Positions 50,606 through 59,478 of a stretch of DNA of 64,000 bases are shown in pieces. Both the position numbers and the translations under genes were made by a program. Positions within the stretch are counted from its first letter, which is position 1; each line of letters starts with the position of its first letter. This DNA is from Brevundimonas subvibrioides (GTDB taxonomy: Bacteria; Pseudomonadota; Alphaproteobacteria; Caulobacterales; Caulobacteraceae), in assembly GCF_002280785.1 (NCBI RefSeq), contig NZ_NCEQ01000009.1, positions 1 to 64,000 of the forward strand. Direction: 5' to 3'. The notes below the pieces were generated by a model. The model ran no database searches, had not been told where the DNA came from, and saw nothing but the letters and a program-made list of their open reading frames with translations.

Positions 50606-51711
50606 TACAGAACCTCGATGTCGGCCTGCAGGGCGCCCGCCGCCTTGATGGCCTGAAGGATGGAGATCATGTCGCGGGGCGAGACGCCGAGCGCGTTCAG
50701 CCCGTTGACCAGGGTCGACAGCGAGGTCGCGCCGTTCACCAGCCGGATCTCGCGGCCCAGTTCTTCCTCGACCGTGACATCGGACTGCGGGACGACCGTG
50801 GTCTGGCCCTGACTGAACGGCGCCGGCTGGCTGACCTGCGGGTTTTCCTGGACCGAGATGGTCAGGTTGCCCTGGGCGATGGCGACGGTGGAGATGCGGA
50901 CGTTCTCGCCCATGACGATCACGCCGTTGACCTCGTCGATGATCACCCGGGCCGGGGTGTCGACCGCGACCGGCATGTTCTCGACGCGGCTGATGAAGGC
51001 GGCCATGCCGAGTTGGGCGGGCGCACGCAGGGCGACGACGGAGCCATTCTCGGCCAGGGCGGTCGAAGGGTAGGTGGCGTTGATGGCGGCGGCCACCCGC
51101 TGGGCCGTCGTGAAGTCGGGATTGCGCAGGGTCAGGCGCACTTCGGTGAGACTGTCGAGCTGGAAGCCGGTTTCGCGTTCGACCGTGGCGCCCGAGGCAA
51201 TGCGGCCGGCGGTCGGCACGCCACGCGTCACCGACGAGCCCGAACCGCCCGAGCCCGACACGGAACCGGTCTGCACCGAGCCCTGACCCACGGCATAGAC
51301 CTGGCTGTCGGCGCCCTGGAGGCTGGTGACCAGCAGCGTGCCGCCGAGCAGGCTCTTGGCGTCACACAGGCTGGAGACCGAGATGTCGACCCGCGAGCCG
51401 GGCGTGGCGAAGGGCGGCAGTTCGGCCGTCACCATGACGGCGGCCAGGTTCTTGGAGTTGGCGTTCGTCCCGCGAATATTGACGCCAAGGCGCTCGGTCA
51501 TGCCTTCCAGCGACTGGCGGGTGAAGGGGCAGTTGCGCAGGCTGTCGCCCGTGCCGTTCAGGCCGACGACGAGTCCGTAGCCGACCAGCTGGTTGGTCCG
51601 GACGCCCTCGATCGAGGCGATGTCCTTGATCCGCGACTGGGCCGACACCGGGGCGGCCATCACGGCGCCGAGGGCGAGGGGGATCAGGAAGGCGGTGAGA
51701 AACTTTTGCAC
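50605..51711 (-). CDS. flgI: Flagellar P-ring protein FlgI
   Basis: Periplasmic P-ring subunit of 368 residues. Signal peptide from the GTG at 51709-51711 (QKFLTAFLIPLALGAVMAAP, cut near VSAQ), then SRIKDIASIEGVRTNQLVGYG, VGLNGTGD, and the conserved RDMISILQAIKAAGALQADIEVL end. Further upstream in-frame codons would bury the signal peptide. First gene of flgI-cheL-flbY, divergent from fliX. Expression in this group is normally governed by the flagellar hierarchy. Confidence 0.95.
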   Translation of the reverse strand: MQKFLTAFLIPLALGAVMAAPVSAQSRIKDIASIEGVRTNQLVGYGLVVGLNGTGDSLRNCPFTRQSLEGMTERLGVNIRGTNANSKNLAAVMVTAELPPFATPGSRVDISVSSLCDAKSLLGGTLLVTSLQGADSQVYAVGQGSVQTGSVSGSGGSGSSVTRGVPTAGRIASGATVERETGFQLDSLTEVRLTLRNPDFTTAQRVAAAINATYPSTALAENGSVVALRAPAQLGMAAFISRVENMPVAVDTPARVIIDEVNGVIVMGENVRISTVAIAQGNLTISVQENPQVSQPAPFSQGQTTVVPQSDVTVEEELGREIRLVNGATSLSTLVNGLNALGVSPRDMISILQAIKAAGALQADIEVL

Positions 51712-51893
51712 TGGCCGGCTTTCCACGAGGGTTCGGGGACAGGCGTTGCGAAGATCGTGCCGCGAAGGAAACCGTTTTAAATCAACGAATCGATCTGGCC
51801 GACGCCCGCCTCGCCCGGCAAATCCTGCCTTGCCGTTAACCAAACAGTGACGGTCGCCCGACGATGGTGCGGAATGTCCCGGAGTCTCCGCTC

Positions 51894-52319
51894 ATGAAGG
51901 TCAACGGCCCGTCCGGCGCCGCCCCAACCGGCGGCCAGCGTCCGGTGCGCTCGGCCGGCGGCTTTTCCATGCCCCAGGCGTCAGGCGCGGCCCCGGCCAG
52001 TGCGTCGCAGGCGGCGGCTCCGGCGTCCGCGGTCGCCGATCTCTCGGCCCTGATGGCGCTTCAGGGCGTCGAAACCGCGACGGAGCGCCGTCGTCGCGCC
52101 ATCCGTCGCGGCGGGACCCTGCTGGACCGTCTGGACGAGTTGAAGATCGCCATGCTGTCGGGTGAGGCCGGGGAAGGCGCGCTCGAACGCCTGGGCCGGA
52201 CCCTGCGCGAGGAACGTCCGGAGGACGAGGACGCGGGCCTGACAGGCCTGCTCGAACAGATCGACCTGCGGGCTGCCGTTGAGCTGGCCAAGGCCGAAGT
52301 TCGCCGCAACGCAGCATAA
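51894..52319 (+). CDS. fliX: Flagellar assembly regulator FliX
   Basis: 141-residue protein matching Caulobacter FliX, which couples basal-body assembly to FlbD and sigma-54 transcription. N-terminus MKVNGPSGAAPTGG, an Ala/Pro-rich spacer, then ALMALQGVETATERRRRAIRRG and a C-terminal helical domain (LLDRLDELKIAMLSGE). ATG at 51894 has GGAG nine bases before. Divergent from flgI across about 180 bases, the same arrangement as in Caulobacter. Confidence 0.85.
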   Translation: MKVNGPSGAAPTGGQRPVRSAGGFSMPQASGAAPASASQAAAPASAVADLSALMALQGVETATERRRRAIRRGGTLLDRLDELKIAMLSGEAGEGALERLGRTLREERPEDEDAGLTGLLEQIDLRAAVELAKAEVRRNAA

Positions 52320-52499
52320 GTGCTGGAAAACCGGCCTTATTCCCCTGTTCGCGGCCTAAGTGAGGACGAAATGTCACGGTCCCGGTTGCAACGAGGCTTC
52401 TCCGCGATCACGGACGCGCGAACCCGGTTGCCGCGACTCTCCGGCCTGCCTATACGCCGTCGTGCGCCATGGGGGGCGTTGTCCTAGAGTGTGAGTGCG

Positions 52500-52937
52500 A
52501 TGATGACCGCATTGGCCTCGATCGTGTCTGACGAACCGGTCGCCTACCGACCTTCCGACGACGAGCCGTTCATGAATGAACGTCAGCTCGCCTATTTCAA
52601 GCACAAGCTCATGGCGTGGCGGGATGACATCCTGCGCGAATCCAAGGGCACCGTGGTCAACCTGAAGGCCGAGACGGAGAACCATCCGGATCTGCTGGAT
52701 CGGGCGTCTTCGGCGTCGGACCGCGCGCTGGAGCTGCGCACGCGCGACCGACAGCGCAAGCTGATCTCCAAGATCGAGGACGCCCTGCGTCGGATCGAGG
52801 ACGGCTCCTACGGCTATTGCGAGGACACGGGCGAACCGATCGGCCTCGGGCGGCTGGAAGCCCGTCCGACCGCGACCATGTCCGTCGAAGCCCAGGAACG
52901 CCACGAGCGCCGCGAGCGGGTCCACAGGGACGATTGA
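52500..52937 (+). CDS. dksA: RNA polymerase-binding transcription factor DksA
   Basis: ppGpp-cooperating regulator of 145 residues. Coiled-coil region DRASSASDRALELRTRDRQRKLISKIEDALRRIEDGSYGYC with the tip Asp/Ala region, followed by the zinc-finger area, where only one cysteine remains (YGYCEDTGEPIG), the form usual in alphaproteobacteria that works with little or no zinc. ATG at 52500 chosen; GTG at 52491 and ATG at 52503 are alternatives. The 180 bases between fliX and dksA show nothing recognisable. Confidence 0.93.
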   Translation: MMTALASIVSDEPVAYRPSDDEPFMNERQLAYFKHKLMAWRDDILRESKGTVVNLKAETENHPDLLDRASSASDRALELRTRDRQRKLISKIEDALRRIEDGSYGYCEDTGEPIGLGRLEARPTATMSVEAQERHERRERVHRDD

Positions 52938-52946
52938 AACCGTCTT

Positions 52947-53126
52947 CCTTCTCCCCTTGCGGGAGAAGGTGGCTGAGCGAAGCGAAGTCGGATGAGGGGT
53001 CGCGCTGGCCTCACCGATCGTCCGTGCCGGCAGACCCGGCCGCCGGTGTCACCCCTCACCCGATCGCGCCAGAACGACGGCTTCGCCGCCGTGCGCGAGC
53101 TCCCTCTCCCGCAAGGGGGAGAGGGA
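52947..53126. repeat. Palindromic intergenic repeat element between dksA and dnaB
   Basis: Two hairpins flank about 130 bases: CCTTCTCCC (52947-52955) with GGGAGAAGG (52961-52969), and TCCCTCTCCC (53101-53110) with GGGAGAGGGA (53117-53126). Inner arms GATGAGGGGT and CACCCCTCACC also pair. The phrase 'gtggctgagcgaagcgaag' is familiar from repeats found many times in Caulobacterales genomes. Probably a small non-autonomous element or REP-like unit; it also places terminator-like hairpins after both flanking genes. Confidence 0.6.
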
Positions 53127-53134
53127 ACGAACAC

Positions 53135-54631
53135 CTACTCCGGGATGTCGCTGAAGTTGCCGTAGCCGCTGCGGGCCAGGTTGCCGAAGCGGGTGGTGTC
53201 GGCGTCGAAGCTCAGTTTCACGATGCCGATCGGGCCGTGGCGCTGCTTGCCGATGACGACCTCCGCCTGGTGTTCCAGAAGGTCCATGTCCTCCTGCCAT
53301 TTCAGGTGCTCTTCCGTGCCTTCGCGCGGCTCGGTGCGGCCCAGGTAGTAGCTTTCGCGATAGACGAACATCACGCAGTCGGCGTCCTGCTCGATCGAGC
53401 CCGACTCGCGCAGGTCGGACAGCTGCGGCCGCTTGTCCTCGCGGTTCTCGACCTGACGCGACAGCTGCGAAAGGGCGATGATCGGCAGGTTCAGCTCCTT
53501 GGCGAGGGCCTTCAGGCCGCCGGTGATCTCGGACACCTCCTGCACCCGGTTCTTCTGCGCATTGCCGTCGCCGACGGTGATGAGCTGGAGGTAGTCGACG
53601 ATGATCAGGTCGAGGCCCTGTTCCATCCGCTTCAGGCGGCGCGCGCGGGCGGCGAGCTTGGAGATGGCCAGGCCGCCGGTGGCGTCGATATAGAGGGGGC
53701 TTTCGCCGATCTCGATGGCGGCGTCGCGCACCTTGCCGAAGTCGGAGGCGTCGATCTCGCCCTTGCGCAGGCGGTCGGAGGACACGCCGGAGGCGTCGGC
53801 CAGGATCCGCATGGCCAGCTGTTCGGCGCTCATTTCCAGCGAGAAGAAGGCGACCACGCCGCCGGAGACGGTCTTGCGGCCGTCCGGCGTCGGCTCCCAG
53901 CGGTAGTTGCGGGCCACGTTGAAGGCGATGTTGGTCGCCAGGGCCGTCTTGCCCATTGACGGACGGCCCGCGAGGATCAGCAGGTCGGACGGGTGCATGC
54001 CGCCGAGCTTCGAATCCAGATCGTCGAGGTGGGTCGCCAGACCGGCCAGCTTGCCGTCGCGCTGATAGGCCTCGCCCGCCATCTGGACGGCGCCGGCGAG
54101 GGCGGTCGAGAAGCTGACGAAGCCGGACGAGGGCGCCCCGGTCTCGGCCAGGGAATACAGGGTCAGTTCCGCCTGCTCGATCTGGTCGATGGCGGCGGTC
54201 TCGGGGTTGGGGGCGTCCCTGACGATGTCGCCGCCGACGCGGATCAGGTCGCGGCGCAGGGCCAGATCATAGACCACACGGGCATAGTCCGGCGCGTTGG
54301 CGCCGAGGGGGGCGCGGTCCATCAGGTCGGCCAGATAGCGCAGGCCGCCGAACTCGGCGAAGGCCGGGTCCTGTTTGAACCGTTCCATCAGGATGGTCGG
54401 CTCGGCCAGCATGCCCTGGCGGATATGGTCCTCGATCGCGTCGTAGAGCCGCTGGTGGAAGGGCTCGTAGAAGTGCTGGCCGCGGAGGCGATCGCTGAGC
54501 CGCTCGAAGATGGCGTTGTCGAACATCAGGGCGCCCAGCAGCGCCTGTTCGGCCTCGAGGTTATGAGGCAGCGACGGAATCGCGACGGCCCCGAATGAAT
54601 CGGAGGGGGCAAAGGGAGAGAAAGCGTTCAT
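53135..54631 (-). CDS. dnaB: Replicative DNA helicase DnaB
   Basis: Ring helicase of 498 residues unwinding DNA at the replication fork. N-terminal DnaG-binding domain (IPSLPHNLEAEQALLGALM), Walker A GRPSMGKTALATNIA, FFSLEMSAEQLAMR, LIIVDYLQLI (Walker B) and LSQLSRQVENREDKRP. ATG at 54629-54631 gives MNAFSPFAPSDSFG. In many relatives dnaB follows rplI closely; here about 3.4 kb is inserted between them. Confidence 0.97.
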   Translation of the reverse strand: MNAFSPFAPSDSFGAVAIPSLPHNLEAEQALLGALMFDNAIFERLSDRLRGQHFYEPFHQRLYDAIEDHIRQGMLAEPTILMERFKQDPAFAEFGGLRYLADLMDRAPLGANAPDYARVVYDLALRRDLIRVGGDIVRDAPNPETAAIDQIEQAELTLYSLAETGAPSSGFVSFSTALAGAVQMAGEAYQRDGKLAGLATHLDDLDSKLGGMHPSDLLILAGRPSMGKTALATNIAFNVARNYRWEPTPDGRKTVSGGVVAFFSLEMSAEQLAMRILADASGVSSDRLRKGEIDASDFGKVRDAAIEIGESPLYIDATGGLAISKLAARARRLKRMEQGLDLIIVDYLQLITVGDGNAQKNRVQEVSEITGGLKALAKELNLPIIALSQLSRQVENREDKRPQLSDLRESGSIEQDADCVMFVYRESYYLGRTEPREGTEEHLKWQEDMDLLEHQAEVVIGKQRHGPIGIVKLSFDADTTRFGNLARSGYGNFSDIPE

Positions 54632-54752
54632 CGGGTTAACGCTTACCCGTCCCACGCTCCTGCGACAGGCCCGGACGCACCCGTCAACGGGGATGGAATC
54701 AGTCGGTCTGTGGACCGCTGAAAAATCCCTAGGCGGATCAGTTCCGGCGCCG

Positions 54753-55139
54753 TCAGGCGGCCGGGCAGGGGTAGCGCGACGCCATCCATTCGCCGAAGCC
54801 TTCCGCGACGCTCATGCGCGTGCGGCGCGCCGGAGGAATGGCGTTGAGGAAGGCCAGCAACTGACGCGGATTGACCTCGATCCGCTCGGGCGGGCACGCG
54901 CCCGGCCGGCGACCCGCCGCCCGGGCAGCGCTGATGTCGGACCTGACCGTGTCGAACGACCGATTGGCCACCCCGACCAGCCGGCGCGCATCCGGCCGGA
55001 TGGCGGCGAGCGGATTCAACGGGATGCGATTGGCCTGGGTGACGAAGGCATCCAGCGTCATCGCGGGTTGCGCGAAGGCCGGTGTGGCAAGCCCGACCGA
55101 TAGTGCCGCGAAGGCGGCTGCGAAACTGGCGACTCTCAC
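54753..55139 (-). CDS. Small secreted protein, Rap1a/Tai-like
   Basis: 128-residue protein with a signal peptide from the GTG at 55137-55139 (VASFAAAFAALSVGLATPAF, cut near AFAQP); GGAGG lies seven bases upstream. The mature part has CPPERIEVNPRQLLAFLNAI and ends MASRYPCPAA, with two cysteines likely joined, similar to Rap1a/Tai periplasmic immunity-like proteins (C-P-P-x-I ... fPCP). The family link is weak. Lies between the TonB receptor and dnaB. Confidence 0.6.
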   Translation of the reverse strand: MRVASFAAAFAALSVGLATPAFAQPAMTLDAFVTQANRIPLNPLAAIRPDARRLVGVANRSFDTVRSDISAARAAGRRPGACPPERIEVNPRQLLAFLNAIPPARRTRMSVAEGFGEWMASRYPCPAA

Positions 55140-55263
55140 GACGATACCTCCGGTTGCTTTCCAAGCTTCAACGCCTGCTCGTGGCGGAAACATGGCGCCG
55201 AATTGCGAAACGGCGCGGAGATCGCTCTCCGCGCCGTTCCGTCGTTCAGGTCTGGAGCGCGCT

Positions 55264-57726
55264 CTAGAAGTTGTAGCTCACGCGGGCGAACAGGAAGCGG
55301 CCGTTGAAGCCGTAGGGCGAGAAGCTGGGGAAGCCCACCGAACCCGTGCCGCCGTTGAGCGCCGACGGTGTGAACTGCGGATACTCGTCCGTCAGGTTGT
55401 TGACGCCCACAGCTGCCGTGACGCCGATCGGGAAGGTGTAGCGGCCTTCCAGATCGATCAGGGCCGCGTCGCCCGCCTGGTAGTCCAGGGTCGATGTGTT
55501 GTTGGGAACCAGGACGCTGCCGTAGTAGGTCGCGCGCGCCGTGGCCGAGAAGTCGCCCAGGCTCCAGTCGACGCTGCCGACGACCTTGCGGCGAGGCGTG
55601 CCGTCCGTGAACGACAGCTGGTTGGCGCGGTCGAACAGATAACCCGGCGATGTCGGGATGGCGACGGTGGACGGGATTTCCGGCAGGGCCGTGATCTCGG
55701 TCGCGTTGAAGTTCGCGGCGCCCGTGAAGGTGAACTGACCGAAGTCCTGGTCGGTGCGATAGCGGGCCACGACGTCCACGCCGTTGGTCGAGGTGTCGAC
55801 GCCGTTCAGGAAGAAGCGGGCGCCGGTCACGCCGAAGGGCGCGAGCAGGGCCAGGGTGGCGCTGGTGGTCGCCGCCGACTGGCTGGGACGGGCCAGTCCG
55901 AGCGTCTCGGAGTAGATGATCCGGTCCGCGATATCGATGCGGTAGGCGTCGACCGTCAGCTCGAACCCGCCGTTCCGCAGAACGAAGCCGCCCGAGAAGT
56001 TGGTCGAATGTTCCGGCTGCAGCGGCGCCGAGCCGAGGGCGATGGCGACCGGGTCATTGACCCGGAACGAACCGGCCTGGACCAGCGAGGTGACGGGCAC
56101 GCCCCCGACCACGGTGGTGACCAGGTTGGTCGCGACATAGCTGAAGAACTGCTGCTGCAGGGCCGGAGCCTTGAAGCCGGTCGAGATCGCGCCGCGCAGG
56201 GCGAAATGCTCATTGGCGTCCCAGCGGGCCGACAGCTTGCCGGTCAGGGTGTCGCCGAAGTCCGAATAGTCTTCGTAACGTGCGGCGGCGCCGATGGTGA
56301 CCGATTCAGAAAGGCGGCCTTCCAGATCGATGTAGGCGCTGACGTTGCTGCGGTCCTCATCGACCACGTTGGCCGGCTGGAAGCCCGGGAAGCCCTGGGC
56401 GCCGCCGCCGGCAGCGAGCGGGCCGCGGTTGTAGGAGGTCGGCTCGCCAGCGTGGACTTCGAACGACTCGCGCCGGTATTCCAGGCCGAAGGCGACGTTG
56501 AGCGGCTCGAACAGGTTGGCTTCGACCTGTTTCACGCCGTCGATCGAGACGGTGAGCTGGTCATAGGCCAGGCCGCCGGCGTCGAAGGAGGTCTGGGACG
56601 CCGCGCCGTAGGAGGCGTTCAGGCTGTTGAAGACGCTGTAGTCCAGCTCGTTGCGGCCGTAGCCGGCCGAGAAGTCCCAATCGATGCCGCCGGCTTCGCC
56701 CTTGAGGCCGCCGAACAGGTTGTAGTCGTCGATCGCGGCGCCGATCATCGGCAGGAAGCCGTTCGGATAGATGGCCAGGACGTTGTTGCTGTTGTTGAAG
56801 GCGCGGGCGGTCGCGGCCGATTCCGAATCCCGGTGCTGGTAGCCGCCGAAGGCGTAGCCTTCCCAGCCGTTTTCCAGCGGCTTGCCGGCGTTGAACCAGA
56901 CCGACTGGGCGCTGGTCTTCGGATCGCCAAAGCGGCCGATGACGGTGGTGGACGAACCATTCGAGACGCTGCCGGGCGCGGCGTAGTCGGAGCGGTTGGT
57001 CGGATCGCGCTCCTGGACCTCGCCTGAGATCGTCAGGAAGCCATCGCCGAACAGGGGCAGGCCGACCCAGCCGGAGAGCGAGATCTGCTCACCATCGTTG
57101 CGGTCGTGCGAACCGCGCGCGGTGTCGAACTGGGTGTCGTAGACGCCATAGACGGCGGTCAGACCGCCGCCCGAGGCGGCCTCGCGCAGGCGCAGGTTGA
57201 TGACGCCGGCGATGGCGTCGGCGCCGTACTGGGCCGAGGCGCCGTCACGCAGGACTTCGACGTTGCCGAGGGTGATCGCCGGGACCGTGTTCAGGTCGAA
57301 CGCGGTCGATCCGCGACCGAGGTTGCCGTTGACGTTGACCAGGGCGGCGACGTGGCCGCGCTGGCCGTTGATCAGGACCAGGGTCTGGTCGGGGGCGAGG
57401 CCCCGCAGCGTCGCCGGGCGGATGTGGTCCGAACCGTCCGAGATGGCGGGACGGGGGAAGTTGATGGCCGGGGCGGTGGCGGCGAGCGCCGCCGCCAGCT
57501 CGGTGCCGGCGCCCTGGCGCGTCAGGACCTCGCCGGAGATCACATCGACCGGGGCGACCGAGTCGAGACGCGTGCGGCCCACGGTGCGCGTGCCGGTGAC
57601 GATGACCTCGTCGACCGCGGTCGCGTCCTGAGGCGCCGTCTGGGCCATCGCCGCGATCGGGCAGGCGAGCAGGGTCGCTGCAGAGCTGAAGCCGAGAAGG
57701 ACGGAGCGGGAAATTCTGAGGTGCAT
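55264..57726 (-). CDS. TonB-dependent receptor
   Basis: Outer-membrane receptor of 820 residues. Signal peptide (SVLLGFSSAATLLACPIAAM), TonB-box-like VDEVIVTGTR at about 38-47, plug domain (GLAPDQTLVLINGQRGHVAAL, VEVLRDGASAQYGADAIAGV) and a beta-barrel ending in Phe (LFARVSYNF). ATG at 57724-57726 begins the signal peptide. Ligand unknown; a 9-base inverted repeat lies about 190-230 bases upstream. It interrupts the usual rplI-dnaB neighbourhood. Confidence 0.93.
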   Translation of the reverse strand: MHLRISRSVLLGFSSAATLLACPIAAMAQTAPQDATAVDEVIVTGTRTVGRTRLDSVAPVDVISGEVLTRQGAGTELAAALAATAPAINFPRPAISDGSDHIRPATLRGLAPDQTLVLINGQRGHVAALVNVNGNLGRGSTAFDLNTVPAITLGNVEVLRDGASAQYGADAIAGVINLRLREAASGGGLTAVYGVYDTQFDTARGSHDRNDGEQISLSGWVGLPLFGDGFLTISGEVQERDPTNRSDYAAPGSVSNGSSTTVIGRFGDPKTSAQSVWFNAGKPLENGWEGYAFGGYQHRDSESAATARAFNNSNNVLAIYPNGFLPMIGAAIDDYNLFGGLKGEAGGIDWDFSAGYGRNELDYSVFNSLNASYGAASQTSFDAGGLAYDQLTVSIDGVKQVEANLFEPLNVAFGLEYRRESFEVHAGEPTSYNRGPLAAGGGAQGFPGFQPANVVDEDRSNVSAYIDLEGRLSESVTIGAAARYEDYSDFGDTLTGKLSARWDANEHFALRGAISTGFKAPALQQQFFSYVATNLVTTVVGGVPVTSLVQAGSFRVNDPVAIALGSAPLQPEHSTNFSGGFVLRNGGFELTVDAYRIDIADRIIYSETLGLARPSQSAATTSATLALLAPFGVTGARFFLNGVDTSTNGVDVVARYRTDQDFGQFTFTGAANFNATEITALPEIPSTVAIPTSPGYLFDRANQLSFTDGTPRRKVVGSVDWSLGDFSATARATYYGSVLVPNNTSTLDYQAGDAALIDLEGRYTFPIGVTAAVGVNNLTDEYPQFTPSALNGGTGSVGFPSFSPYGFNGRFLFARVSYNF

Positions 57727-57910
57727 GACGAGCCTGACGAGATGGGGCCGACGCGGGACGCGTGGCGCGCGAGATGTGGTCGGATGTCCGGCGTTGACCG
57801 CCGCGTGGTTATCGGCCGACCGGCCACGCAAAAATATTGCGCGGACCAGCGCGGACGCCCCCTGTCATGCAAGCTGGGTGCGCCGGGCTGCGTGGTCAAG
57901 CGTGTGTTAA

Positions 57911-57960
57911 TGCAAGCGACCGCACTCGTTGCAATTTTGACATAGTTCGGTTCGCTTGCA
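57911..57960. promoter_or_regulatory. 9-bp inverted repeat, possible operator
   Basis: TGCAAGCGA (57911-57919) and TCGCTTGCA (57952-57960) are perfect inverted copies 32 bases apart, with a TTGACA-like hexamer between them on the forward strand. It could bind a dimeric repressor controlling the receptor. No regulator gene is adjacent. Confidence 0.35.
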
Positions 57961-57964
57961 GCAA

Positions 57965-57993
57965 AAAGGGCGTGCCCGGAGGACACGCCCTTT
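57965..57993 (-). terminator. Intrinsic terminator of rpsF-rpsR-rplI
   Basis: On the reverse strand AAAGGGCGTG, a nine-base loop and CACGCCCTTT form a perfect ten-base stem (57965-57974 with 57984-57993), followed by further T residues (CCCTTTTTGC). It lies 36 bases after the rplI stop and fits rho-independent termination of the ribosomal operon. Confidence 0.85.
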
Positions 57994-58029
57994 AGCGTCT
58001 CTATCGGCTCGACGAACCGATCTTCAGGA

Positions 58030-58614
58030 TCAGGCCTCGGAGCCGAGACCGTCCTGTTGACCGGCGCCGCCTTCGACCATGTCGCGGGCCTGTTCGGCGG
58101 CCGCGTTGCGGTCGTCGTCGTAGGCCGACTTGATCACGTCCTCGCCCTTCGCCTGACGTTCGGCTTCATCAGCCGAGCGTGCGACGTTGATCGTGACCGT
58201 GGCGGACACTTCGGCGTGCAGGCGAACCGGCACGACGTGGAGACCCAGGGTCTTGATCGGGGTGTTGAGCACGATCTGCGAACGTTCGACCTTGCCGCCC
58301 TCGGCCTGGATGGCCTCCATGACGTCGCGGCCGCCGACCGAACCGTACAGCTGGCCGGTTTCGCCGGCCTGACGGATCATCACATAGACCTGGCCGTCGA
58401 TCTTCGAGGCGATCGCGCCGGCGTCGGTCTTGTTGCGTTCGTTGCGCGCCTCGATGGCGACGCGGTCCAGTTCGAACTTCTCCAGGTTCTTCGAGGTGGC
58501 GCGGAGCGCCTTCTCGCGGGGCAGGAGGAAGTTACGGGCGAAACCGTCCTTGACAGTGACGACGTCGCCGATGGCGCCGAGGTTCTCGACGCGTTCGAGC
58601 AGAACGACCTTCAT
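58030..58614 (-). CDS. rplI: 50S ribosomal protein L9
   Basis: 194-residue L9. The N-terminal RNA-binding domain is exact for the family: [29 protein letters not shown] and [11 protein letters not shown] long helix and C-terminal domain follow, with an alphaproteobacterial extension rich in Glu/Ala and Gln at the end. Last gene of rpsF-rpsR-rplI, separated from rpsR by one base, and followed by a terminator. Confidence 0.97.
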   Translation of the reverse strand: MKVVLLERVENLGAIGDVVTVKDGFARNFLLPREKALRATSKNLEKFELDRVAIEARNERNKTDAGAIASKIDGQVYVMIRQAGETGQLYGSVGGRDVMEAIQAEGGKVERSQIVLNTPIKTLGLHVVPVRLHAEVSATVTINVARSADEAERQAKGEDVIKSAYDDDRNAAAEQARDMVEGGAGQQDGLGSEA

Positions 58615-58615
58615 C

Positions 58616-58903
58616 TTATTTCACCACGTAAGGCAGGAGGGCCAGATAGCGGGCGCGCTTGATGGCCTTGGCCAGTTCGCGCTGCTTGATCTGGGACACG
58701 GCGGTGATGCGCGAAGGCACGATCTTGCCGCGTTCGGAAATGTAGCGCTGCAGCAGCTTGACGTCCTTGTAGTCGATCTTCGGCGCGCCTTCGCCCGAGA
58801 ACGGGCAGACCTTGCGACGACGATAGAAGGGACGACGGCCGGAGCCGCCCGAGCCGGCAGGGGTGCCGGGAACGTTGGCGGAGGGGGAGGTGGTGTCAGT
58901 CAT
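58616..58903 (-). CDS. rpsR: 30S ribosomal protein S18
   Basis: 95-residue S18: [34 protein letters not shown], and [25 protein letters not shown]. The N-terminal 22 residues are a low-complexity extension (Ser/Gly/Pro). Middle gene of the operon; binds next to S6. Confidence 0.97.
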   Translation of the reverse strand: MTDTTSPSANVPGTPAGSGGSGRRPFYRRRKVCPFSGEGAPKIDYKDVKLLQRYISERGKIVPSRITAVSQIKQRELAKAIKRARYLALLPYVVK

Positions 58904-58917
58904 GGGTCCAGATCTCC

Positions 58918-59301
58918 TTACGCGGCCACTTCGGCGTCTTCACGCGGCGTACGCTCGCGGTCACGCTCGCGCTCACGCTCGCGGCGGGCCAGCAGGGGCG
59001 ACAGTTCCAGATCGAGTTCCTCGACCTTGACCGTCAGCCAGCGCAGCACGTCCTCGTTGATGCCGAGCTGACGCTCGACTTCGGCCATGGCGGGGGGCGG
59101 GCAGTCGATGGCCAGCAGGGAATAGTGAGCCTTGCGGTTCTTCTTGACCCGGTAGGTCAGGTTGCGCAGGCCCCAGTACTCGATCTTGGCGACGGATCCG
59201 CCGCCGGCCACGATGAGGTCCTTGATGGTGTCGTTGAGGGCTTCGGCCTGTTGCGCGCTGATATCCTGGCGCGACATGACCGTGTGCTCGTAAAGAGCCA
59301 T
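58918..59301 (-). CDS. rpsF: 30S ribosomal protein S6
   Basis: 127-residue S6: [35 protein letters not shown] and [15 protein letters not shown]. The C-terminus is a charged tail of alternating Arg-Glu ([12 protein letters not shown]) encoded by a short near-tandem nucleotide repeat. ATG at 59299-59301 with GGGAG upstream; longer upstream frames are rejected. First gene of the operon. Confidence 0.96.
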   Translation of the reverse strand: MALYEHTVMSRQDISAQQAEALNDTIKDLIVAGGGSVAKIEYWGLRNLTYRVKKNRKAHYSLLAIDCPPPAMAEVERQLGINEDVLRWLTVKVEELDLELSPLLARRERERERDRERTPREDAEVAA

Positions 59302-59478
59302 AGTGCAGTCTCCCTTGTAGGGCGTCGGCGCAGCCGGACCGGGTAAGTCCGAACCACGATGGATCCTGAAGCGGCGGCCGGAATGACTTCCCGAACCCTT
59401 TGGTGTTCCGCGACAGGACCGAAGCCCTGGAAAGCGGGCGCGTATAGGGGAAAAGGGCGTGGGAGGCAAGGCGGGCGG

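Larger units (their letters stand above)
57727..58029. other. Intergenic region: TonB-receptor promoter area and rplI terminator
   Basis: The 303 bases between the receptor gene and rplI hold no gene. On the rplI side is a clear intrinsic terminator (57965-57993). Next to it are the arms of a perfect 9-base inverted repeat (57911-57919, 57952-57960). The remainder, GC-rich, must carry the receptor promoter; I cannot assign a -35/-10 pair with confidence and see no Fur-type box. Confidence 0.6.

Noticed and set aside
51712..51893. Sigma-54 or CtrA sites between flgI and fliX
   Set aside because: TTAA half-sites exist (51777-51780, 51836-51841 TTAACC) but no TTAA-N7-TTAA pair, and GG/GC elements do not have -24/-12 spacing on either strand.
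57727..57900. Fur box before the TonB receptor
   Set aside because: AAAATATT occurs near 57830 but no extended GATAATGATAATC-like palindrome is present.
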